A stretch of DNA of 64,000 nucleotides from Ruegeria sp. A3M17 (GTDB lineage Bacteria; Pseudomonadota; Alphaproteobacteria; Rhodobacterales; Rhodobacteraceae), in contig NZ_QOCF01000004.1 of assembly GCF_003318255.1 (NCBI RefSeq), positions 1-64,000 on the forward strand, given 5' to 3'. Shown here piece after piece: positions 1-9,064 of this stretch. Each line of letters begins with the position of its first letter. The stretch's first letter is position 1. The translations under genes and the position numbers were made by a program. The notes below the pieces were generated by a model. That model saw only the letters and a program-made list of their open reading frames with translations. It did no database searches and was not told the origin of the DNA.

Positions 1-224
1 AAGGAAAATGGGCTATCCAACCCAGCCAGATTGTCTTGGCCAATGAGGTCATGTCGCCATCAGATGCCGAAGTCACCAAAGCACAGCGCATACTCGTTGC
101 CATGTCCGAGGCTGAATCGGCTGGCAAAGGCGCTGTGTCTCTGGATGGTCGCCTGATCGACTATGCCTCGATCCGTCAGGCCGAAGTACTGGTCGAAAAG
201 GCTGGTCAGATTGCAGCGGCATAA
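1..224 (+). CDS. CoA ester lyase (malyl-CoA/citrate lyase beta family), C-terminal fragment
   Basis: The reading frame is open from the window edge (first full codon at base 3) to the TAA at 222-224, so only the last ~73 residues are present. They begin GKWAIQPSQI and continue ANEVMSPS, the pattern that follows the active-site barrel in HpcH/HpaI-type CoA ester lyases such as malyl-CoA / beta-methylmalyl-CoA lyase. The tail is helical and ends QIAAA. Such enzymes cleave or form C4-C5 hydroxyacyl-CoA esters in the cytoplasm. The fragment is too short to tell malyl-CoA lyase from citramalyl-CoA lyase. An in-frame TTG at 36 is internal and not the real start. Confidence 0.75.
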   Translation, partial: GKWAIQPSQIVLANEVMSPSDAEVTKAQRILVAMSEAESAGKGAVSLDGRLIDYASIRQAEVLVEKAGQIAAA

Positions 225-250
225 GCATCTGTATTACAAGCATTCCTTGG

Positions 251-273
251 CGCGGGGTCTTTTGGGTCCCGCG
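251..273 (+). terminator. Hairpin after the CoA ester lyase
   Basis: CGCGGG (251-256) pairs with CCCGCG (268-273) around an 11-base loop, 27 bases after the lyase stop. No clean T-run follows, so it is only a candidate terminator. The rest of 225-474 shows no coding signal. Confidence 0.35.
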
Positions 274-474
274 ATTGGGTCTTAACGTCTCGTGGTCTAC
301 ATATTATCGCCGCGACCGGCACCTTGGATTTGCGCGCGGACTTGCACCTTGCTTTCAATCTGATGATCGGTTCAAACTAAGCCCTCGCCAGTTGATTTAC
401 AGCTGCCCCAAAGACTGACCGGGTCTTGCAAAAAAGGGCTAACGTGCTGGCAAAGAACAACAAGAACTCATCGA

Positions 475-1440
475 ATGTTAGCACCTACAGACAGATCAAA
501 GACTGAACAGCGAATAACATTCGAGATCTTCGTGCAGGCCGAGTTTGCGTATCTTGAGCTGTCGTCCATCATTGCCGTTTTGCAAACGGCAAACGATGTT
601 ATCAATCGCGATCTCTTTCAGTGGCAGATCACGTCGGACACACCTGGTTTGGTGGCCAGTTGCTCCGACCTGATTGTTCGCGCGACACCCGCCATTGCGG
701 ACCAGTACCTGAGCGACTGCCTGTGTGTCGTTGGTGGTCAGCTGGGAGATGTCAGCGCATGGTCGCGGCGCGTCCGCGCGATGCAAAAGCTCAAACGACC
801 GGTTGCCTTGTTTTCGGACGCCGCGCGGGAATACATCAAGGCCACGGTGCCGCAAGCGGGGGCTGTCACTGCGCATTGGCGCGATATTGGTTTGCTACGT
901 GAGATTGGAGATTACCCGACGCTTTCTGAAAACCTTGTCGCCCGCAACGGATCGGTGATGACATGCGCCGGGCACGGGCATACTGCCGAGGCGATCATCG
1001 GCATTTTGGCAAATGTGCTGGAACCTCAGGACAGGGCGGAACTGGCCTGTCAATTGATGCTGAACGACGTTCGGGGCCACGCGCAAGAGCAACCCAAAGG
1101 TCTGAGCGCGAACCCGAATTTCCTGGAAAAGCGGCTGCAAAACGCGATCCGCATCATGGAAGAAAACACCGAACACCCGTTGCCAACGGCCAGCCTTGCC
1201 CGCCGCGTGGGCGTATCTACCCGGCAGTTAGAGCGTCAGTTCATGCTGCACCTGAGCACATCGCCTGGAAAATTTTATAGAAAGATCAGATTGAAAAAAG
1301 CGTTTACCCTGGTCTCGAACTCGCAAATGCCGATTATTGACATCGCCATTGCTTGCGGTTTTGCGTCAACCTCTACGCTTGCCCAAACATTCAAGGCCGA
1401 ATACGGCAAAACACCAAAACAACTGCGGCGCACAGAGTGA
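475..1440 (+). CDS. GlxA-family AraC-type transcriptional regulator
   Basis: A 321-residue protein with the two-part GlxA layout. Residues ~13-190 form a DJ-1/PfpI-like (class I amidotransferase-like) sensor domain, including the SCSDLIVRATPAI and CLCVVGGQLGDV segments. Residues ~220-318 form an AraC-type double helix-turn-helix (ASLARRVGVSTRQLERQF, then IIDIAIACGFASTSTLAQTFK). Relatives in alphaproteobacteria regulate glycine betaine, carnitine or amino-acid catabolism; the ligand here is unknown. The start is the ATG at 475; its ribosome binding site is weak. It is convergent with the cyclase gene, 31 bases away. Being AraC-type it is probably an activator, with targets outside the window or upstream. 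Confidence 0.85.
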   Translation: MLAPTDRSKTEQRITFEIFVQAEFAYLELSSIIAVLQTANDVINRDLFQWQITSDTPGLVASCSDLIVRATPAIADQYLSDCLCVVGGQLGDVSAWSRRVRAMQKLKRPVALFSDAAREYIKATVPQAGAVTAHWRDIGLLREIGDYPTLSENLVARNGSVMTCAGHGHTAEAIIGILANVLEPQDRAELACQLMLNDVRGHAQEQPKGLSANPNFLEKRLQNAIRIMEENTEHPLPTASLARRVGVSTRQLERQFMLHLSTSPGKFYRKIRLKKAFTLVSNSQMPIIDIAIACGFASTSTLAQTFKAEYGKTPKQLRRTE

Positions 1441-1471
1441 CCTTTATACGGCCTCCGGAATTTCTGGCAGG

Positions 1472-3340
1472 TTATGCTGAAGGGCCAAGGGTCTTATCTG
1501 CATCGCAAAGGCGGTAGACATTCACTTTCCTTGAACGTCCTTTGACAGTGAATTCGCCACAGTCGATCAGAGGAAAAGCCGGGCTGATCAGGCGCGCTGT
1601 GGCATCGCTGATCAAAATCCTGGTTTGCTCGTCACTTGGCAGTTCGCCAACCAGGGTCTCGATCCGGGCACAGGTGTTCACCGTGTCGCCGATCACCGTG
1701 TAATTCATCCTGTCGACGGCCCCGATATTGCCGACGATCAGCGGTCCGGTGTGCACCGCGATTTTGACGCCGTACTCGACGCCAGCCTCAGCCAGAGATC
1801 GCTTGATTGCCATTGCAGCCCGGCAGGCGCGCTCGGCATGATCCATCTGGTCCTGCGGTGCGCCCCAGAACGCCATCGCCGCGTCGCCGATGTATTTGTC
1901 GAGCGTTCCGCCCTCGGCCTCGATACAGCGGTTCAGGATCTCGAAATGCCGGTTCAGCATTGCTGCCGTGGCTTGTGGTGTCATGGCCTCGGATGCGGGT
2001 GTGAACTCCACGATATCGGCGAACATGACGGTCAGTTCGACTTCGCGCGGCAACACAAGGTTAGGGTCTCCGGTCTTTAGCATTTGCCGTACTAGGGTTC
2101 GGGGCAAATAAGTTTCAAACCAGCGCAGCCCGTCGAGCATCTTGTTGAAGGCCACAGCCTGAAGGTTCAGTTCTGAGACCCGAGACGGGGGCAGGTGGTC
2201 GATCTGGTTCAAATTCAGCTCGCTGATCTTGATGGCTTCTTCGGTCGACCTGTGTATGGGTGCCGCCAGTCGTCTTGCCAACACGAGCGCCGCAATGACC
2301 GAAGCGATCAGTAATCCAAGACTGACCAGGGCGGCATCACTCAGCCGGGACCATTGGTTGCTCCAATCGCTCAGGGGAGAATACTGCCCGATCACCCACG
2401 GCTCAGACCCGAAGCCGCTGACGATGCTAGTCAAAACCAGGTGTTCTCCGTCTAGCGCCTCGACCACATATCCGACAAATGTTCCATCGTTGCCCTGAAA
2501 CTCGGGTGGCTGCGTCAGCATTTGTGAGATGACCGCGTCATCAAGTGCTGCGACCGAATGCAAGGGGGCGTTTGAGCTTAACGTGTTTGCAGACAGGTTC
2601 AGCAATTTGGGATGGGCCAGAACGCGGTTGTCCCCGTACAGAACAAAACCGGTTGCCCCGTATTTGCCGCTTAACTCGTCGACCAGGCCCGAGAAATGGT
2701 GAACGGTAGAAGATACGAGCACGGCCCCGAGAAAAATACCGTCTTTATAGGCAGGTACAGTCGCTGAGATATGTGTCCGGCCCTGGTCAAAGAAGGGTTC
2801 GTTCCAGAACAATCCATCATAGCCTTTGACATCTTTAAGATACCGAAGCGTTCCTGCAGCCGGAGGCTCGTATGACGTTATAAAACGTGGCCCCTCAACG
2901 TCGGTGATATGTGTTGACATGAACAGGCTGCCGTCAGGATACACAACGGCCAGGTCGGTCAGATACGGGACCGAAGCCACCACGCCTTTGAAGTAGGCTT
3001 TCAGAAAATCGGTGTCGTGCAGATCGACTTCACCCGTGCTTGCGTCTTGTTGAAGAGACTGTGCCAATTCCTCAATCGGTGTTGTCAGGCTGAAGATATC
3101 GTCTTCGATGGATTCGACGATCATCGCGGCAGAGGTGTTCAATAATTCCGTCGTGTTCTGAACATTGGCATATGTCGAAACCAACAGCACGGCGCCAGCC
3201 GATATTGCCACCAGCCCGCCAATGGTCAGCGCCAGCAGAGTGGAAATCCGGATTTTCAACTTTGTCTGGCGGTTGCTTTGCGCCCGGGCGCTTTTGTCGA
3301 TCACGCCAGTGTGCTGTGTATGCTTGTCTTCGTTGACCAT
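1472..3340 (-). CDS. Membrane-bound class III adenylate cyclase with Cache-like sensor
   Basis: A 622-residue receptor-type cyclase. After a basic N-terminus there is a membrane segment (~32-55), a long periplasmic region (~56-335) resembling a double Cache ligand-binding domain, and a second membrane segment (~336-356). A short HAMP-like linker leads to the catalytic domain (~430-612). That domain shows VMFADIVEFT with the first metal Asp, DKYIGDAAMAFWGAP with the second metal Asp and an adenine-selecting Lys, and YTVIGDTVNTCARIE. These support ATP-to-cAMP conversion in response to an extracellular ligand. Ligand and downstream CRP are unknown. It reads toward the GlxA gene and is divergent from nothing obvious; thiQ ends 66 bases upstream. 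Confidence 0.88.
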   Translation of the reverse strand: MVNEDKHTQHTGVIDKSARAQSNRQTKLKIRISTLLALTIGGLVAISAGAVLLVSTYANVQNTTELLNTSAAMIVESIEDDIFSLTTPIEELAQSLQQDASTGEVDLHDTDFLKAYFKGVVASVPYLTDLAVVYPDGSLFMSTHITDVEGPRFITSYEPPAAGTLRYLKDVKGYDGLFWNEPFFDQGRTHISATVPAYKDGIFLGAVLVSSTVHHFSGLVDELSGKYGATGFVLYGDNRVLAHPKLLNLSANTLSSNAPLHSVAALDDAVISQMLTQPPEFQGNDGTFVGYVVEALDGEHLVLTSIVSGFGSEPWVIGQYSPLSDWSNQWSRLSDAALVSLGLLIASVIAALVLARRLAAPIHRSTEEAIKISELNLNQIDHLPPSRVSELNLQAVAFNKMLDGLRWFETYLPRTLVRQMLKTGDPNLVLPREVELTVMFADIVEFTPASEAMTPQATAAMLNRHFEILNRCIEAEGGTLDKYIGDAAMAFWGAPQDQMDHAERACRAAMAIKRSLAEAGVEYGVKIAVHTGPLIVGNIGAVDRMNYTVIGDTVNTCARIETLVGELPSDEQTRILISDATARLISPAFPLIDCGEFTVKGRSRKVNVYRLCDADKTLGPSA

Positions 3341-3406
3341 CTTTGAACGATATTTAGCTTGGCGACCCGTTACAACGCTTCGTTGACGTCTGAGGCGGGA
3401 TCGCCG

Positions 3407-4099
3407 CTAGCCGAGATAGGCACGCAGACTTGGCGGCGGGTTGTCAAAGAGTTTGGCTGTCTGAGCGGGGGCATGCACCGTTTTATCTGCAACAAGTACG
3501 GTTTGATCGGCAATACGGCGTGCATCCTGCGGATCGTGACTGACCATCAGCAGGGTCGTTTGGGTTTCGGCCACCAGATCGGCCACCAAATCCAGCATGT
3601 CAGCTTTCAAGGCTGGTCCAAGGGCGGCAAACGGCTCGTCCAAAAGCAACAGTTCACGTCGCTGAACAAGCACGCGGGCCAGCGCAACCCGGCTTTGCTG
3701 TCCTCCGGACAGTTCCGAGGGTTTGCGCGCCCCCATTCCATGCAAAGAAACCCGGCCCAGAGCGGACTGAACCTGTGCATCCTCGTCCCTTGACAGCCGA
3801 CCGTTTGGGCGCAAGCCCAGGGCTATGTTTTGTTCAGCCGTCAGATGCGGAAACAGGTTTCCGTCTTGAAACAGCATCGCCATAGGGCGCTTACCGGGAT
3901 GCAAATTGGAAATTTGTTGCCCACCCCAAAAAATCTGGCCCTTTTTTAGGTCTCGAAATCCGGCGATGGTCTCCAGCAAAGTGGATTTGCCCGCCCCGGA
4001 TGGGCCGATAATGGCAATGCTGCTGCCAACCTCGATCTGAATATCGGCGTTTAAGGTGAAATTTCCGTTTTCAATCACACAGTCGTCAAGATTCAGCAT
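3407..4099 (-). CDS. thiQ: Thiamine ABC transporter ATP-binding protein ThiQ
   Basis: A 230-residue ABC ATPase that energises thiamine/TPP import. Walker A GPSGAGKST lies at ~32-40, the LSGGQQSRVALAR signature at ~130-142 and Walker B LLLLDEPFAAL at ~150-160. I chose the ATG at 4099 (MLNLDD), because the upstream in-frame extension is Cys-rich and lies inside thiP. With this start thiQ overlaps thiP by 14 bases, as expected for translational coupling. It is the last gene of thiB-thiP-thiQ. Confidence 0.9.
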   Translation of the reverse strand: MLNLDDCVIENGNFTLNADIQIEVGSSIAIIGPSGAGKSTLLETIAGFRDLKKGQIFWGGQQISNLHPGKRPMAMLFQDGNLFPHLTAEQNIALGLRPNGRLSRDEDAQVQSALGRVSLHGMGARKPSELSGGQQSRVALARVLVQRRELLLLDEPFAALGPALKADMLDLVADLVAETQTTLLMVSHDPQDARRIADQTVLVADKTVHAPAQTAKLFDNPPPSLRAYLG

Positions 4100-5633
4100 G
4101 CCAGCGCCCTCCTCGGTCCAATAGCCAGAATGCGCCCATGGACAGCAGCAACAGCAGTAATGCCCCACCGGCGGCCGCCTGCATCTGATAGGCGCCCATC
4201 AATCGGTAGATTTGCAAGGGCAGGGTGGCGATTTGCGGGTCGGCGAACAGTGCGATCACGCCCAGATCACCCATCGACAGGGCAGCGCCAAGGCCCGCGG
4301 CGAACCCGATCTGCGGACGCATGCGTGGTAGCAATACGCGCGTGAAAAACGTCCATTTTGTCATATCCAACGAAAGCGCAAGACGTCCGTGCCTGGCGGT
4401 TATGTCGCGCGCTGCGGGGACCAGAATGCGTAAAGCAAAGGGCAGGGCCATCGCAGCATTCACCAAAGCAGTGACAGGCAGAGCCAATGTCGTCGGGTTT
4501 GCCAAAGGCCGGATTAGGATGAATAGGCCCGTACCGATGACCAGTGGTGATGCCGCCAAACCCAAAATGCCGCTGAGTTCCACAAGCCCGTACCGGCCGC
4601 TTGCGACGGCGGTGGCCATGGGCAAAGCAAGCAAAAGCAGGACTGCCGTACTTGCAGCAGCAACAAGGGCCGAAATCAACGCGGCCCGAAAAACGATTGC
4701 GGGCATGTCAAACAACCCGGCAACTCCGGAGATCACAACTGATGCCAAAGGAAGCAGCAAAAAGACGGCCGCTGCGATGATCCAGAATACATCTATTGTT
4801 GGCGCACCCCCGTCCCAGCGGCGCAAGGCGCGATCAAGGCCTGTTCCGAAACCGTCCCCGCGCGAAAACTTAAGCGCCACCAGAGCGGTCGCAGCTGTCA
4901 GGGCAAGTTGCAGGGCGGATAACAGGGCCGCGCGGCCAAGGTCGAAATCGTAGGTAAAGGCCTGATAGATTGCCAGTTCGATCGTTGTGGCCCGTGGACC
5001 TCCGCCCAAGGTGAGGGCAACGGCGAAGCTGGTCAGGCAGATGGCGAAGATCACGGCCAGAACCCCGGGCAGGGTCCGTTTGAGCATTGGCATCTCGATC
5101 AGTCGAAACATGGCCATACCGTTGCATCCCAGTTGTGCGGCAAGGCGAAACCGTTCGGCGGGTACTTCCTGCCAGGCTTGCAGCACAAGGCGCGTGGCCA
5201 GGGGCAGATTGAAGAACACATGCGCCAGTACGACCCCATGCAAGCCGTAGATGCGTATGGGCGGCAGGCCGAAAATGCCAAGGAAGTCTGAGATCCACCC
5301 CGACCGGCCAAAGACTTGCAGCAGACCCAGAATGGCAACGATGACCGGCAGGATGAAGGGCGCGCCCAGAAGGGCAATCAAAGCACGTCGGCCGGGGAAC
5401 CTCCGACGTGCCAAAGCCCGCGCAACCGGCACGGCCAACAATACGCTGAACAATGCTGACAGCGTGGCTTGAGTCAGTGTGAACCGTAGCGCAGCCCAGT
5501 CGGCTGGACTGAACCCGCCGCTGGCCTCAGCGCGCAGCGCGACTGCCGCGAGGGTGCCCAGGATCAGCGCGGCGACCAGGGCCGCTGCACCGATACCGGG
5601 CCATGGGCTTACTGGCTGAGCGCGTTCTGCCAT
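4086..5633 (-). CDS. thiP: Thiamine ABC transporter permease ThiP
   Basis: A 515-residue, strongly hydrophobic protein with about twelve predicted membrane segments. It is built as two tandem binding-protein-dependent permease domains (~60-250 and ~310-500), as in ThiP and the related iron permeases. Each half carries an EAA-type loop (for example QLGCNGMAMFRLIEMPML and DMTKWTFFTRVLLPRMR) for contact with ThiQ. The start at 5633 overlaps the end of thiB by 25 bases. The TPP riboswitch at the head of the operon supports thiamine rather than iron as substrate. Confidence 0.9.
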   Translation of the reverse strand: MAERAQPVSPWPGIGAAALVAALILGTLAAVALRAEASGGFSPADWAALRFTLTQATLSALFSVLLAVPVARALARRRFPGRRALIALLGAPFILPVIVAILGLLQVFGRSGWISDFLGIFGLPPIRIYGLHGVVLAHVFFNLPLATRLVLQAWQEVPAERFRLAAQLGCNGMAMFRLIEMPMLKRTLPGVLAVIFAICLTSFAVALTLGGGPRATTIELAIYQAFTYDFDLGRAALLSALQLALTAATALVALKFSRGDGFGTGLDRALRRWDGGAPTIDVFWIIAAAVFLLLPLASVVISGVAGLFDMPAIVFRAALISALVAAASTAVLLLLALPMATAVASGRYGLVELSGILGLAASPLVIGTGLFILIRPLANPTTLALPVTALVNAAMALPFALRILVPAARDITARHGRLALSLDMTKWTFFTRVLLPRMRPQIGFAAGLGAALSMGDLGVIALFADPQIATLPLQIYRLMGAYQMQAAAGGALLLLLLSMGAFWLLDRGGRWHAES

Positions 5634-6589
5634 TCTGCCAGAGCCTGATCCCGCACAGCGGCGGCTTCATCGGGAGAGAACAGAAGCGACTTTGCCGGCA
5701 CTGTCAGGGTGTCGAACCCTTTCGGCAAACCTTCTGCCGGCGTTACGGCCGGGTACATCCAGTTGGTTGTTGGAATGATCTGCTGGAACGCGTCCGAGAC
5801 CATGAATTCCAGAAACTGATCCGCCAGATCGGCCTGATCCGTCGCGGCCAGTTTTGCGGCGACCTCGACCTGCAAATAGTTGCCTTCGTCGAAAGCTGAC
5901 GCGGCTTTGCTGCCGTCATCCTCGGCGATCAGGTGATAGGCCGGAGATGTCGTGTAGCTGAGAACCATGTCCGACTCGCCCTCAAGGAACAGGCCGTATG
6001 CCTCGGACCAACCTTTGGTGACGGTCACGATATTGTCGGAAAGATCAGCCCAGATTACGGGTGCTTCGTCACCATAAGCCGCTTTGACCCACATTAGCAG
6101 ACCCAGACCGGGCGTGGACGAGCGAGGGTCCTGGATGATGATCTTTGTGTCGCTGTCCGCCAGCTCCCGGAAGTTCGCAGGCGCTGTCGCATCCGCTTTG
6201 TGAACAAAGGCGAAGTAGCCCCAGTCATACGGGGTGAACGTGTCATCGGACCACTCGATCGGCAGTGCGAAGTCGGCTGAGACGGAATTGGGCGCAAACA
6301 GGCCGGTTTCCCGGGCCGCTGCAATCAGATTGGTGTCCAATCCAAGCACGACGTCAGCATCGGAGTTTTCACCCTCAAGCCGGACACGCGACAACAGCGC
6401 GGCGCCGTCTTCGACGCCCACAAGGTTCAGCTCGCAGTCGCAGACCGCTTCAAAAGCTTCTTTGACCTGCGGGCCGGGGCCCCAGTCGGATACAAAGCTG
6501 TCATAGGTGTAAACGGTAAGCTGAGGCTTGTCGGCGGCGATAGCCGAAGTTGCACTCAGAAGTCCCGCAGCAATTAGCAGATGTTTCAT
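5609..6589 (-). CDS. thiB: Thiamine ABC transporter substrate-binding protein ThiB
   Basis: A 326-residue periplasmic binding protein. The ATG at 6589 starts a classical signal peptide (MKHLLIAAGLLSATSAIA) and is preceded by GGAGGATGAC. The mature part begins DKPQLTVYTYDSFVSDWGPG, typical of ThiB. It binds thiamine and its phosphates for ThiPQ. First gene of the operon, directly behind the TPP riboswitch, so it should be repressed when TPP is plentiful. Confidence 0.92.
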   Translation of the reverse strand: MKHLLIAAGLLSATSAIAADKPQLTVYTYDSFVSDWGPGPQVKEAFEAVCDCELNLVGVEDGAALLSRVRLEGENSDADVVLGLDTNLIAAARETGLFAPNSVSADFALPIEWSDDTFTPYDWGYFAFVHKADATAPANFRELADSDTKIIIQDPRSSTPGLGLLMWVKAAYGDEAPVIWADLSDNIVTVTKGWSEAYGLFLEGESDMVLSYTTSPAYHLIAEDDGSKAASAFDEGNYLQVEVAAKLAATDQADLADQFLEFMVSDAFQQIIPTTNWMYPAVTPAEGLPKGFDTLTVPAKSLLFSPDEAAAVRDQALAEWQNALSQ

Positions 6590-6635
6590 GTCATCCTCCA
6601 TTGCGGCGAGAGGGCAAGGATGGATGAAACCGAAA

Positions 6636-6722
6636 CCCTTCCCTCCGCCGGTTCTAGCCGGTTCAGGTTCTACGGGTTCGCTTGATAAGCATCTCAGCGC
6701 GGCAGGCCGTGCTCCCCGAGGT
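6636..6722 (-). promoter_or_regulatory. TPP riboswitch (THI element)
   Basis: Read on the minus strand this stretch has the conserved THI-box blocks in order: CTCGGGGAGC (P1/P2 side), GCTGAGA (pyrimidine-sensor J3/2-type block), ACCC...GAACCTGA, and the P4/P5 block CCGGCTAGAACCGGCGGAGGG. It lies ~47 bases upstream of thiB. In this family TPP binding typically blocks translation initiation or terminates transcription; the short distance to the thiB ribosome binding site favours translational control here. Confidence 0.92.
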
Positions 6723-6824
6723 GAGGCCGTCACTAGGGGGGATTGGCCAGAAAGACAACCAAATTCGGTGCCTCAGCGCGGTGCGTGTGGTATGTGGGCG
6801 AGGAAGCCTGTCCGGAACCGGATA

Positions 6825-6858
6825 CCCTTTGAACCTGCAGTACGCTTGGTTCAAAGGG
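6825..6858 (-). terminator. Perfect 11-bp hairpin after the ion transporter gene
   Basis: CCCTTTGAACC (6825-6835) and GGTTCAAAGGG (6848-6858) form a perfect stem with a 12-base loop. On the minus strand it begins 9 bases after the stop of the ion transporter gene. No T-run follows, so termination may need Rho or the hairpin may protect the mRNA end. Confidence 0.45.
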
Positions 6859-6866
6859 CAATTAGG

Positions 6867-8231
6867 TCAGAAGTAGCGCAGCCAGATGTAAACGTTCGCG
6901 ATCATCAAGGTCAGGATCATGATCGGGAATGCAATTTTGGCGAAGGCGATAAAGCCGATGGGCTGCTTGGCCTTTTCCGCAAAAGCGGCCACCGTAAGGT
7001 TGGCGCTTGCTCCCAACAGTGTGCCGTTGCCGCCCAGACAGGCCCCAAGCGCCAGCGACCACCACAGGGGTTCAATCGCGTCTTCGCCGCCAAATGTATC
7101 CGCGGTGGATTCGATCAGAGGGATCATCGTTGCCACAAACGGGATGTTGTCCAGAATGGCCGACAGGATGCCGGAGGCCCAGAAGATGAAGAACGCGGTC
7201 CACATCATGTCGCCTTGGGTCAGCTCCAGCACTTTCTCACCGAAGAATGCCAGCAGTCCAACATGTTCGACACCGGCAACAATGACGAACAGCCCGCCGA
7301 AGAAAAAGATTGTGACCCATTCAACTTCACCAAAGATGTGGTGAACCGACTCGGATTGTTCTTCACCGCTTTGGTGGCCATAGGCCAGCAGCATCAACAG
7401 GCCTGCACCGGCCAACGCTGACGTACCCGGCTGAATGCCGTAGCTGTGCCCCAGCGTGAACCCAAGCAAAACCAGAGCCAAAACGGCCAGAGACTTGATC
7501 ATCAAGACAACATCAGTGACCGCTTCGGATTCGTTGAACCCCATAATCCGGTCGCTGGCCGATTTCGGAATGCGGGCCAGTTCCTTGCGGTTCATCAGGT
7601 AAATGATGCCGGTCAGGACAACCAGACATATGGCCGAGATAGGTGCCAGGTTCACCACGAAATCGTTGAAGCTCAGCCCTGCGGCCGAGCCAATGATGAT
7701 GTTGGGCGGGTCACCGATCAGCGTCGCTGTTCCGCCCACGTTCGAGGCCAGGATCTCGGCGACAAAGAACGGGAACACCCGCGTTTCCAGGGCTTCGGTG
7801 ATCAGCAGCGTAATCGGGGCGATCAGCAAAACGGTCGTCACGTTGTCCAGCAGGGCCGAGAACACCGCCGTAATCAGCGTCAGCATGATCAGGATGCCGG
7901 TTGGATTGGCTTTCACCGCTTTTGCGGCTTTGATCGCTACGTATTGGAACAATCCGCATTTGCTGGTGATCCCCACGATGACCATCATGCCGATAAGCAG
8001 TGCCAGAGTGTTGGCGTCCACTCCCGCCACGGCCTGTTCCTGATTGATGATGCCAAACAGGACCATCAGGGACGCGCCCAGCATCGTCAGAATGGCGCGG
8101 TTGACCTTTTCGGTGATCAGGACCGCATACACCAAAATCAGAATTCCGGTCGCGATCCAAAGCGGATCAATGCCCAATAGTTGTGGAACAGAGAGAGCGG
8201 CCTCTCCGTGTGACGTCGAATGCGTAGCCAA
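6867..8231 (-). CDS. ArsB/NhaD-type (ion transporter superfamily) membrane transporter
   Basis: A ~454-residue polytopic protein with about eleven hydrophobic segments. The inverted-repeat halves each carry a conserved discontinuous-helix motif: SALLDNVTTVLLIAPITLLI in the first and SAILDNIPFVATMIPLIES in the second. GDPPNIIIGSAAGLSF is the anion/cation-transporter signature shared by NhaD, ArsB and P-protein relatives. A Na+/H+ antiport role is plausible and is my preferred reading, but specificity cannot be read from sequence. The first in-frame start is TTG at 8231, without a good ribosome binding site, so the N-terminus is uncertain. The CBS-domain gene upstream may be co-transcribed. Confidence 0.78.
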   Translation of the reverse strand: MATHSTSHGEAALSVPQLLGIDPLWIATGILILVYAVLITEKVNRAILTMLGASLMVLFGIINQEQAVAGVDANTLALLIGMMVIVGITSKCGLFQYVAIKAAKAVKANPTGILIMLTLITAVFSALLDNVTTVLLIAPITLLITEALETRVFPFFVAEILASNVGGTATLIGDPPNIIIGSAAGLSFNDFVVNLAPISAICLVVLTGIIYLMNRKELARIPKSASDRIMGFNESEAVTDVVLMIKSLAVLALVLLGFTLGHSYGIQPGTSALAGAGLLMLLAYGHQSGEEQSESVHHIFGEVEWVTIFFFGGLFVIVAGVEHVGLLAFFGEKVLELTQGDMMWTAFFIFWASGILSAILDNIPFVATMIPLIESTADTFGGEDAIEPLWWSLALGACLGGNGTLLGASANLTVAAFAEKAKQPIGFIAFAKIAFPIMILTLMIANVYIWLRYF

Positions 8232-8255
8232 GGTTTTAGTCCGGTTTGTATAGGG

Positions 8256-8744
8256 TTAGCTGAGTGCGCGATCCAAAAGCGAGTTGGCGCTTACGGTGCC
8301 AACAAAACGGTTGGTTTCGGGCTCAACAAGGATCACGTGCCGTTTGTATTTGTAGATTAGGAAGATACCTTCCATCACTGGCGTGTCGGGTGCAGCAACA
8401 GGGATGTTAGACGACCTCGACATGTTGTCGCGAACCTTTTCGGTCTTCAGCCGCTCCATCTGTTGTTCGAAATCTTCCCGCGTCAGGTTCATGAAGCTGA
8501 GCGAGTCGATCGCGACGCGCGACGCATCATCATTCAGACCGATTGTCGCCGCCTTCGGCAGAATCAGTTTCAGCAGCGTCGGGGCGGTAAAGACGCCAAC
8601 ATAAGTTCCGTCTTCAGCCACGACAGGCAGAAACCGTGCCCGGCTGCCCCTGATGATGTTGAAGGCCGTGGCGATGCTTTCATCCGGCAGAATGGTCTTT
8701 TGTACCTCTTGCGGTACCATCACGTCATAGCAGGTTAGGCCCAT
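8256..8744 (-). CDS. CBS-domain-pair protein
   Basis: A 162-residue cytoplasmic protein made of two CBS modules (~10-60 and ~95-155). The first contains TAFNIIRGSRARFLPVVAEDGTYVGVFTA and the second PVMEGIFLIYKYKRHVILVEPETNRFVGTVSA. CBS pairs bind adenosyl nucleotides and gate partner proteins. I chose the ATG at 8744, which follows AGAGGAAAAGC. It lies 24 bases upstream of the ion transporter gene on the same strand, so it may be a separately encoded regulatory subunit of that transporter (inference from adjacency). Confidence 0.75.
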   Translation of the reverse strand: MGLTCYDVMVPQEVQKTILPDESIATAFNIIRGSRARFLPVVAEDGTYVGVFTAPTLLKLILPKAATIGLNDDASRVAIDSLSFMNLTREDFEQQMERLKTEKVRDNMSRSSNIPVAAPDTPVMEGIFLIYKYKRHVILVEPETNRFVGTVSANSLLDRALS

Positions 8745-9064
8745 GCTTTTCCTCTGACTACACGCGGCTATCGGGTGAAACGCCATCCAATAGCCACAGG
8801 GCACGCCCTTTTTCGGCTTGTTAAAGCGTGTCAGGGCGAATCAAAATTTGTTGATGCGCACTGATTCCATTGCCGGGCGGAATTGACCAGCCCGGTAATG
8901 AAATTAAGTTGATAACCTTCCGTTATTCGCCATGTAGGCCAATAACGGAAGGTTGGTTTCAGCTTAGGTTTGCGCCAGCGACGCTTTGTGCCTCAGTTTT
9001 CGTTTCCGAAATTACCGGGGCTGCTTGCGAGGCGTGGAAAGCCGTAGTCCCTCAAAGGCGCGGG
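8745..9064. other. Intergenic region of 320 bases without a gene
   Basis: No convincing coding frame on either strand. It should hold the promoter of the CBS-transporter pair and the 3' end of the enoyl-CoA hydratase transcript. Its one clear structural element is the long perfect inverted repeat at 8914-8954. Confidence 0.6.
8914..8954. repeat. Perfect 14-bp inverted repeat with 13-base loop
   Basis: AACCTTCCGTTATT (8914-8927) and AATAACGGAAGGTT (8941-8954) are exact reverse complements. On the minus strand it lies ~110 bases beyond the enoyl-CoA hydratase stop, so it could be a terminator or mRNA-end stabiliser. It lacks a T-run on either strand, so an operator role is also possible. Confidence 0.6.
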
